From positions 1 to 7,957 of the forward strand of contig DQBY01000058.1 in the NCBI GenBank assembly GCA_003534085.1: a stretch of 7,957 bases of DNA. The letters run 5' to 3'. Shown here in pieces: positions 1 through 5,887 of this stretch. Below the pieces are notes generated by a model. The model saw only the letters and a program-made list of their open reading frames with translations. It did no database searches and had not been told where the DNA came from. This stretch comes from Candidatus Moraniibacteriota bacterium. Lineage in GTDB: Bacteria; Patescibacteriota; Minisyncoccia; Moranbacterales; UBA2206. The stretch's first letter is position 1. Each line of letters starts with the position of its first letter. The position numbers and the translations under genes were made by a program.

Positions 1-2
1 AA

Positions 3-2303
3 ATTCAAGAACATCAAGTGCCTCAGGTTGCTGAGGTTGTGCCTATTGCGGATCCCGCAGATGTAAAAATCGCGCAGCAAAATGTTCCGGACGGCAAAGA
101 TATGGAGCCGGAAAAAGTGCAGATCGAAAGAGAGTCAATCGAGACATTGGAGGAGGCAACAAGGAAGAAAAAGCTTGTCGAAGGGGCGGGAAATTTTTCA
201 GAACTTTATTCAGTCCTGGAAGAAATCGGAGAGGTGCAGGGAAGTTCTGAAATTTTCAGCGCCGCTCAGCTCATCCAACTCATCGATCTGGTCAGAGAGA
301 AAACCAAGGATATGAGCTTGGAGCAATTTTATGAAGAAATGGATGACGAACTATTTCTGAAGGAGCTGCCCATAAAATATGGAATAAAATATAAAGTAGG
401 CGATCTTATCCGCGAGGAAAAAAAGGCGGCTGTGGAAAAAGCGGGAGCGGAAGAAATTGAAAAAGAGAGAAGGAAAAGAGAAATTTTGGAAAATCTGGAT
501 AAGGCCCGGACGGTGAAGATAAGGAAAGAAATGGAAGCGGAAAAAAACCTGAGCAGCGTGAGCAAGGTCCTTTGGAAAACGTTGCGGATCGGAGGATTGG
601 GCGAATACGACAAGGAGCGGCAGGAAGTTGAAGAGGCGTATCAGAAAGCTCTGAAGGATTATCTGGCTGATTTTTTGGGAGAAAGCTTGAATGAACAGAC
701 GGTTGGAAAAGCGGTCCGGATCTTGAATATCGATGAACACGATAATTTGAAAAACGCGCGCCGGATGGAATCGGAAGGCAAGGAGGGCAGGACGAAGAAG
801 ATCTGGAATTCGTATATGAGCTTTGTCGAAGCGTACAAAAACATCGGCAAAGATGACAAATCGAAATTATTGAAATTCAGTAAAAAGGCATTGGCCACAG
901 CGGCCTTGATCGGAGGTTCCATCGGGGTGGCGGCTGTTGGCGGGGCGATCGCGGCTCCCCTGGGAACCGGCGCTGCTTTCCTGGTCAGAGGATTTACGAT
1001 CAGTGCTTCCTCTTTGGGTTTCAAAGCGCTCTATGAAAAAAGAGCCGGAGCGAAACTGGAAAAAGAAAATCAAGAAGAAACAAAGAGAATCCTGCGAGAA
1101 ACTAAAATAGAAGGAACAGGTCCGATAAAATATGAACTTCTGAAAATTCATCTGGATCAAAAAATCGCGGACATAAATTCCGTCATTTTGAGCAGGGAAA
1201 AATCAAAAAGAAATCGGACGATTGGCGCGATCGCCACAGCTTCCGGAATTTCCGTGATTGGAGCTTTGGCATCAAAGGAAATTTTGGATTTCTTGGGGCT
1301 GGATAAATGGATAAACAACAGGCCGGACGTGGAAGTCGGAGCGGATAACGTTTCGGAATCTGTTCCGGCAGCTGAAGCGGGAAATGAACCGGCCGGCCCG
1401 AAGCATGAGGCGGCAAACACCAGCAATGTTCCGGCGCCGGAAACATCTTCCGGGGAAAACTTCGTGCAGACCGCGGAGAAAGGAGACTCGGTCTGGAAGC
1501 TGGCGGAAAAACAATTGGAAGAACGATATCAAGACAAATTTTCCGGCTTGGATGATGTGAAGAAAACATATATAATAGATTCAATCAAGGATAAAATCGT
1601 TGAAAATCCGGAAAGTTTCGGCCTGACTGATCCGGACAAGATCGCAATAGGGCAAAGGATCGATTTTTCGGAAATTTTTCAGAATAAAGGCGGGATGGAA
1701 GAGATATTATCCAGGGCGGAATCGATCGGAGGAAAAATGGCGGAAAATATTTCGCAAGCTGCCGAAGCCGCGAATGTTGAAGGAATACCGGAGCCGGCGA
1801 TGTCCGAACCTGCCGGAATGCAATCCGAAATTCCATCTGACATTAATTTGGCAGGCGGAGCCGAGTCTGCTTTGCCGAATTACGGCGAAAAAAGTCTTTT
1901 CGAAGCAGAAATTGCCGGCGTGATGGCCGGGTTTATAGCGGCGAAAGAGAGGAGCCGCAAAAATGTTCTTCTGGAAAACAGATCTTATGGAAATTATAAA
2001 TTTTTCGAATCTTTCAAAAAAGCTATTTTTGAAGGCAAGCAAGCGGAGGCAGCAAGGTTATTTCAGAAAACTATCGAAAAATACATAGGAAAAAAAGGCG
2101 CCTGGAAGAGTATGAAAAATATGACCTTCTGGCAGGCGATGGAGGAAGGAAACTGGAGATCGAACAAGCAACTTGATAATTTATTCGGCAATCTCAAAAA
2201 AGTCTTGGGCGATGAAATAAGACCCCAGAAGGGAATGACCATGGAAAAATGGAGCAAGAAAGTTGCCGATATCGCCATAAAACAAGCCGGGACTAAACTT
2301 TAA
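3..2303 (+). CDS. Large envelope-associated protein with hydrophobic segments and a LysM-like domain (5' end probably outside window)
   Basis: I do not recognise a named family for the whole protein. Numbering is from the first usable start, a GTG at 18 (761 aa). The frame stays open upstream to position 3, reading Ile-Gln-Glu-His-Gln, and the GTG has no ribosome binding site, so the true start is probably outside the window. Residues 30-270 are highly charged and helical (Lys/Glu-rich, likely coiled coil). Residues 289-336 form an Ala/Gly-rich hydrophobic stretch able to cross the membrane, and 401-428 form a second. A Pro/Ala/Glu-rich linker (440-480) leads to a LysM-like domain at 482-552: it starts with AEKGDSVWKLAEKQL and ends with IAIGQRIDF, matching the usual KGDTLWKIA...I..GQ pattern with an internal insertion. 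Residues 655-761 are a helical, Trp-containing C-terminal region. LysM domains usually bind peptidoglycan, so an envelope role is inferred. A DUF5663-like gene follows after 10 bp. Confidence 0.8.
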   Translation: MQEHQVPQVAEVVPIADPADVKIAQQNVPDGKDMEPEKVQIERESIETLEEATRKKKLVEGAGNFSELYSVLEEIGEVQGSSEIFSAAQLIQLIDLVREKTKDMSLEQFYEEMDDELFLKELPIKYGIKYKVGDLIREEKKAAVEKAGAEEIEKERRKREILENLDKARTVKIRKEMEAEKNLSSVSKVLWKTLRIGGLGEYDKERQEVEEAYQKALKDYLADFLGESLNEQTVGKAVRILNIDEHDNLKNARRMESEGKEGRTKKIWNSYMSFVEAYKNIGKDDKSKLLKFSKKALATAALIGGSIGVAAVGGAIAAPLGTGAAFLVRGFTISASSLGFKALYEKRAGAKLEKENQEETKRILRETKIEGTGPIKYELLKIHLDQKIADINSVILSREKSKRNRTIGAIATASGISVIGALASKEILDFLGLDKWINNRPDVEVGADNVSESVPAAEAGNEPAGPKHEAANTSNVPAPETSSGENFVQTAEKGDSVWKLAEKQLEERYQDKFSGLDDVKKTYIIDSIKDKIVENPESFGLTDPDKIAIGQRIDFSEIFQNKGGMEEILSRAESIGGKMAENISQAAEAANVEGIPEPAMSEPAGMQSEIPSDINLAGGAESALPNYGEKSLFEAEIAGVMAGFIAAKERSRKNVLLENRSYGNYKFFESFKKAIFEGKQAEAARLFQKTIEKYIGKKGAWKSMKNMTFWQAMEEGNWRSNKQLDNLFGNLKKVLGDEIRPQKGMTMEKWSKKVADIAIKQAGTKL

Positions 2304-2313
2304 AATAAAATTT

Positions 2314-2616
2314 ATGGATGAAGAAAATAAAATTTTGCAAAATTTGATGGCGGAGCTCGGGCTCAATGATCTGCCGCAGGACAAACAGGATGAATTGATA
2401 ATAAAAATGACAGAAATTATCTTGAAACGGATGTTTGTGGAAACTATGGACAGGTTGCAGCCGGAAGAGCAGGAAATTTACGGTGAGATGCTGGATAAAA
2501 AATCCAGTCCGGAGGAAATAGAAAATTTTCTCAGGAGCAAGATCGAGGATTACGAAAAGATATTGGAAAAAATCGTCATTGATTTCAAAAACGAAATGAT
2601 GCAATCTGAAAAATAA
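2314..2616 (+). CDS. DUF5663-like small helical protein
   Basis: This is a 100-aa acidic, all-helical protein with no signal peptide, membrane segment or cysteine. The N-terminal half (LMAELGLNDLPQDKQDELI followed by two helices) resembles the DUF5663 family that I associate with CPR genomes: a Leu-Gly-Leu...Leu-Pro...Gln motif, then a helix ending near LKRMFVETMDRLQPEEQ. The assignment is from memory of the pattern, and the family has no known biochemical function. The ATG lies 10 bp after the preceding stop and is preceded only by A/T-rich sequence with no Shine-Dalgarno motif, so it is probably co-transcribed with the LysM-like gene. Its place two genes before a VirD4/TraD-like ATPase suggests, without proving, that it serves the same complex. 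Confidence 0.75.
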   Translation: MDEENKILQNLMAELGLNDLPQDKQDELIIKMTEIILKRMFVETMDRLQPEEQEIYGEMLDKKSSPEEIENFLRSKIEDYEKILEKIVIDFKNEMMQSEK

Positions 2617-2640
2617 CAATTAATTTTTTATTTCAACCGT

Positions 2641-3081
2641 ATGTCTAATTTAGAACCTATCGAAGAAGCGGATATGGACTTGCAGAACAAATTCATAGGA
2701 GCGGAGAATCCGGAAAATTTGACAGAGAACAAAAAAGAAAAAACGGCTGATTTCGTCTTGGAAAAAAAGCCGGAAGTCCGCAAAGAAGGCGCGGTTGAAA
2801 AAGAAAAAGCCTACGCCAGGATACTTTCCAAGGTAAAAACTTCACAGGCTTCCGATGATGCCGCTGTTCCGGATGACGCTCAGAGCGCGCATGCCGCGGG
2901 CGGCGTCGAATCTAAAATTGAAACACTGATCAGATTGGCAAGCGCAAAAGGGGTGGTGCATGCGGTAAAAGTGGCTAAACATCTGGATGATAATTATGCT
3001 CTCGACGAATTTCACGACCGGCTTTTGAGCGAAGAATTGCATGAAGCTCTTGTGAAAAAAGGCCTTATCCGAGAGCTTTAA
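2641..3081 (+). CDS. Hypothetical protein with conserved C-terminal helical module
   Basis: This 146-aa soluble protein has two clear parts. Residues 1-88 are polar and low in complexity (Glu/Lys, then Ser/Asp/Ala), probably disordered. Residues 90-146 are a compact helical module containing IETLIRLASAKGVVHAVKVA and then HLDDNYALDEFHDRLLSEEL, ending in ALVKKGLI. I recall this module as recurrent in CPR proteins beside type IV secretion-like ATPases, sometimes as the tail of unrelated N-termini. No function is known to me. The start is an ATG 24 bp after the previous stop with no Shine-Dalgarno motif (upstream sequence is T/A-rich). It is the last gene before a 106-bp gap. The module looks like a docking or protein-protein interaction domain, but that is inference. 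Confidence 0.75.
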   Translation: MSNLEPIEEADMDLQNKFIGAENPENLTENKKEKTADFVLEKKPEVRKEGAVEKEKAYARILSKVKTSQASDDAAVPDDAQSAHAAGGVESKIETLIRLASAKGVVHAVKVAKHLDDNYALDEFHDRLLSEELHEALVKKGLIREL

Positions 3082-3187
3082 CAGCTCGGACAAAGATCCG
3101 GCCGGATAAAAAAAGAATCATAATAATAAATAAGCGCGACTTGCGCCTTGCCAGAGACGAACGCGTAAGTCCTAATAAAAATAAAAA
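3082..3187. other. Intergenic gap with short palindrome and hairpin, no gene seen
   Basis: These 106 bases separate the small-gene cluster from the ATPase gene and are the longest non-coding stretch in the window. They contain a perfect 12-bp palindrome ATCCGGCCGGAT at 3096-3107, an A/T-rich stretch (3106-3133) and a hairpin at 3138-3171. There is no T-run after any stem on the + strand, so a standard intrinsic terminator is not visible. A promoter for the ATPase gene probably lies here, but no convincing -35/-10 pair stands out. The best guess is TTGCCA (3148-3153) with TAATAA (3173-3178), whose 19-bp spacing is too long to be persuasive. Confidence 0.4.
3138..3171 (+). promoter_or_regulatory. 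Hairpin just upstream of the ATPase gene
   Basis: GACTTGCGC (3138-3146) pairs with GCGTAAGTC (3163-3171) to give nine pairs including one G-U wobble, around a 16-base loop. It ends 16 bases before the GTG start of the ATPase gene. There is no U-tract after it, so it is not an obvious terminator. It could be a leader-RNA structure affecting translation or transcript stability, or an operator-like inverted repeat. Its function is unproven. Confidence 0.35.
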
Positions 3188-5665
3188 GTGAACAGTGATT
3201 TATACGAATTGATACGCCTTCTGACATTTTTCTTCGGGGTGATATCTTTTATCAGCGGAGCGTGGCTTGTTTTCCGGAGCTTTATTCTTTTCCGGATGCA
3301 GATAAGCAGGTCGATGAATATGAATCTGGAAATCATCCGAGTTTCAAAAGTCTTGAAGGCTCGCGAAGAAAATGAAAAGCAGGAAGCCTGGAAAGAGGAA
3401 ATCGGAGCGATGGAACAGCTCCTGAGTTCGCTTTCCACCTTGAGGGAGAATAAAGGATTTTTTCACAAAATGATCTACGGCGATCCGTATTTGTCTTTTG
3501 AAATTGCGAATTCCACCAAAGAAGAAGAAATCATTTTTTTCATCGCGATACCCGGAAAATTCCGGGAAAGCATCGAGAAGCAGATCCACAGCTTTTTCCC
3601 TAACGCGTCCATCGAAAAAGCCAAAGACTTCAATATTTTTTCTCCGGGAAGTTTCACCGAAGCCGCCATATTGACCCTGAAAAATAAATATATATTTCCG
3701 ATCAGAACTTATGAGAATTTGGAAGTCGATCCGTTGAACGCCATCACGAACGCGCTCAGCAGGCTGGACACCGCGTTTGAGGGGGCGGCAGTGCAGATTG
3801 TAATCAAGCCGACTCATCCCGGCTGGCGCTCGGCAGGACGGATCGTGGCTCATAAAATGCAGCAGGGAAAAAGATTGAAGGATGTCCATTCCAATTCTTT
3901 CGTGACAAAAATAGGCAAAGAAGTCGGGAGCACTTTTTATGATTCTGTCCTTAAGACGCCGAACAATCAGATGAGATCCGACGCAAAAATTGTCCATCTG
4001 ACGCCCTTGGAACAGGAAATGGTCAAAAATTTGGAGCAGAAGGCAAACAAGACCGGATTTGAGACCAATATCAGACTGGTCGCTTCGGCAAAAAGCCAGG
4101 AGAGGGCGCAGGAAATACTCGCGCAACTGGAAAACGCCTTTGCCCAATTTGAAAATTCGGACATCAATTGTTTTAAGGTGAAAAAGAGGGCGAAGAAAAA
4201 AGAGATCGCTTATGATTTTATCTTCAGGAATTTTTCCCAAGAGCATGCCTTGATCCTGAATACTGAAGAGATCGCCAGCATTTTTCATCTGCCGATTTCC
4301 GCGACGGAAACGCCGAAAATAAAATGGCTCAAATCCAATGCCGCTCCTCCACCTTTGGATGTGCCTAAGGTTGGCATGCTTCTCGGATATAATGAGTACA
4401 GGGGCATAAAAACTGAAATCAGGATGACCGATGATGATCGCCGGAGGCATACTTATATCATCGGACAGACCGGTACCGGAAAATCGACTTTCATGCAGGA
4501 GATGGCGAAGCAAGACGCGAGAAGCGGAAAAGGATTTTGCATTATTGATCCCCATGGGAGCTTTGTTGAAGATGTGTTAACTGCTATTCCGAAAGAACGA
4601 GCGGAGGATGTCGTTTATTTTGATCCTTCAGACATGGGACGCCCGTTCGGTTTAAATATGTTGGAGTATGATCAAAATCATCCCGAACAGAAGACTTTTG
4701 TCATCAATGAAATGATCGGAATTTTTGATCAGCTTTATGATCTGAAAGCGACCGGAGGGCCGATGTTTGAGCAGTATATGAGAAATGCGATGCTCCTTAT
4801 TATGGATGATCCGGAAACCGGATCAACTCTCATGGAAATTTCCAAAGTGTTGGCGGATGAGGACTTTCGGCGCATGAAGATTTCAAGGTGCACCAATCCG
4901 ATCGTGGTTGACTTCTGGACCAAGGAAGCGGAAAAAGCCGGCGGGGAAGCGGCTTTGGCGAATATGGTGCCGTACATAACCTCCAAGCTTACGACCTTTA
5001 TTTCAAATGACATGATGCGCCCTATCATCGCCCAACAAAATAGCACCATCAATTTTCGAGAGATAATGGATAACAAGAAGATACTCCTAGTCAATCTTTC
5101 AAAAGGAAAAATTGGCGAGATAAACGCGAGACTCCTCGGAATGGTTATTGTCGGAAAAATTTTGATGAGCGCGCTTTCCAGAGTTGATATTCCAAACGAG
5201 GATGATAGGGTTGACTTTTATCTTTACATGGATGAGTTTCAAAATGTTACGACCAATTCAATATCTCAAATACTTTCCGAAGCGAGAAAATACAAGTTAG
5301 ACCTGATAATCGCGCACCAATTCATCGCGCAGCTCAAAGAGGAAATATCCAAGGCGGTGTTTGGAAATGTCGGTTCAATTTGCGCTTTCCGCGTCGGAGC
5401 GGAAGATGCCGAATTTTTAGAAAAACAATTCGAACCTGTATTTACCAGAAATGATTTGGTTAATGTGGATAATAGAAATCTTTTTGCCAAGTTGTTGATC
5501 AATAATATGCTCACAAAACCGTTTAACATGAAGACCTTTCCGCCATCCAAGGGTGATCAAGAAGTTGCGAATGCGCTAAAAGAACTATCCAGGCTCAAAT
5601 ACGGCCGCGACAGGAACATAGTCAATCGGGAAATCATGGAACGGACAAAAATAAAAGTAGCATAG
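3188..5665 (+). CDS. VirD4/TraD-like type IV secretion DNA-binding ATPase, membrane anchored
   Basis: This 825-aa P-loop ATPase belongs to the VirD4/TraD/HerA group, whose members are hexameric motors that move DNA or protein substrates at the inner membrane. A hydrophobic N-terminal helix (about 8-36) anchors it. Residues 90-370 form a long alpha/beta region before the motor. Walker A is GQTGTGKST at 426-434. Further family motifs are IIDPHGSFVEDVL, then VVYFDPSDMGRPFGLNMLE, Walker B LYMDEFQNV with Asp682-Glu683, a helix SQILSEARKYKLDLI, and AHQ at 709-711. All key nucleotide-binding residues are intact. The GTG at 3188 is chosen because an in-frame TAA lies at 3182-3184 and later starts would remove the membrane helix. 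No Shine-Dalgarno motif precedes it. Its closest likeness is the CPR chromosomal 'type IV secretion system DNA-binding domain' proteins. No relaxase, VirB4 or pilus gene is in view, so its substrate is unknown. The gene for the small cysteine protein begins 16 bp downstream. Confidence 0.9.
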   Translation: MNSDLYELIRLLTFFFGVISFISGAWLVFRSFILFRMQISRSMNMNLEIIRVSKVLKAREENEKQEAWKEEIGAMEQLLSSLSTLRENKGFFHKMIYGDPYLSFEIANSTKEEEIIFFIAIPGKFRESIEKQIHSFFPNASIEKAKDFNIFSPGSFTEAAILTLKNKYIFPIRTYENLEVDPLNAITNALSRLDTAFEGAAVQIVIKPTHPGWRSAGRIVAHKMQQGKRLKDVHSNSFVTKIGKEVGSTFYDSVLKTPNNQMRSDAKIVHLTPLEQEMVKNLEQKANKTGFETNIRLVASAKSQERAQEILAQLENAFAQFENSDINCFKVKKRAKKKEIAYDFIFRNFSQEHALILNTEEIASIFHLPISATETPKIKWLKSNAAPPPLDVPKVGMLLGYNEYRGIKTEIRMTDDDRRRHTYIIGQTGTGKSTFMQEMAKQDARSGKGFCIIDPHGSFVEDVLTAIPKERAEDVVYFDPSDMGRPFGLNMLEYDQNHPEQKTFVINEMIGIFDQLYDLKATGGPMFEQYMRNAMLLIMDDPETGSTLMEISKVLADEDFRRMKISRCTNPIVVDFWTKEAEKAGGEAALANMVPYITSKLTTFISNDMMRPIIAQQNSTINFREIMDNKKILLVNLSKGKIGEINARLLGMVIVGKILMSALSRVDIPNEDDRVDFYLYMDEFQNVTTNSISQILSEARKYKLDLIIAHQFIAQLKEEISKAVFGNVGSICAFRVGAEDAEFLEKQFEPVFTRNDLVNVDNRNLFAKLLINNMLTKPFNMKTFPPSKGDQEVANALKELSRLKYGRDRNIVNREIMERTKIKVA

Positions 5666-5670
5666 CTACT

Positions 5671-5677
5671 AAGGAGG
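5671..5677 (+). promoter_or_regulatory. Strong Shine-Dalgarno sequence for the 59-aa protein
   Basis: AAGGAGG lies four bases before the ATG at 5682. It is a near-perfect anti-16S match and settles both the reality and the start of the small gene. No other start visible in the window has a comparable site. Confidence 0.85.
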
Positions 5678-5681
5678 CAGG

Positions 5682-5861
5682 ATGGAAAAAAAGGATAAAG
5701 GCTGCAAACCGTTCAAGATCACTCCGGTTCCAGAAAGACCTTTCGGACTGGTGATGCCGGTGAGCTCATGTTGCGGAGCTTTGATCGAAACATCGACCGG
5801 CGGGGTGATAATGGAGGTTTATTCCAAGTGCGGCAGAAAAATAGAACCGAGAATATTTTAG
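5682..5861 (+). CDS. Small cysteine-containing protein (59 aa), possible degenerate zinc ribbon
   Basis: The reading frame begins MEKKDKGCKPFKI, contains PVSSCCGALIETSTGG and ends YSKCGRKIEPRIF followed by TAG. Cysteines are at residues 8, 30, 31 and 50. The CCGA...SKCGRK arrangement resembles small zinc-ribbon-like proteins with a CCGA first knuckle and a CxxCGK second knuckle, but here the first cysteine of the second pair is Tyr47. Metal binding by Cys30, Cys31, Cys50 and perhaps Cys8 is possible but inferred. There is no signal peptide or membrane helix. It has a strong AAGGAGG site, starts 16 bp after the ATPase stop, and its stop codon runs into an intrinsic terminator, so it is the last gene of the + strand block. 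The function is unknown. Independent, efficient translation seems likely from the ribosome binding site. Confidence 0.75.
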   Translation: MEKKDKGCKPFKITPVPERPFGLVMPVSSCCGALIETSTGGVIMEVYSKCGRKIEPRIF

Positions 5862-5887
5862 GGCTGCCATCGGCAGCCCTGGTTTTT
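5860..5887 (+). terminator. Intrinsic terminator ending the + strand gene block
   Basis: AGGGCTGCC (5860-5868) and GGCAGCCCT (5872-5880) form a perfect nine-pair stem with a three-base ATC loop, followed by GG and five T residues. The stem overlaps the stop codon of the 59-aa gene, and the T-run reaches the last bases of the converging - strand gene. The opposite-strand flank is only weakly T-rich, so termination for the - strand gene is less certain. Confidence 0.85.

Noticed and set aside
945..1234. Two GCGATCGC octamers (945-952 and 1227-1234) resembling HIP1 palindromes
   Set aside because: Both encode Ala-Ile-Ala in hydrophobic segments with the gene's usual codons, and two copies are too few to indicate an iterated palindrome.
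3068..3090. TCCGAG/CTCGGA inverted repeat around the stop of the 146-aa gene as a terminator
   Set aside because: The stem is only six pairs and no T-run follows, so termination is not supported.
3551..3566. CCCGGA/TCCGGG inverted repeat as a regulatory hairpin
   Set aside because: It is short and lies inside the ATPase coding sequence. CCGGAA and TTCCGG words are common across the window because CCG and GGA codons are favoured, so chance explains it.
3344..4555. Long 403-codon open frame on the - strand
   Set aside because: It lies entirely antisense to the ATPase gene, which has intact family motifs over the same bases, and its translation has no recognisable domain structure. It is a shadow frame.
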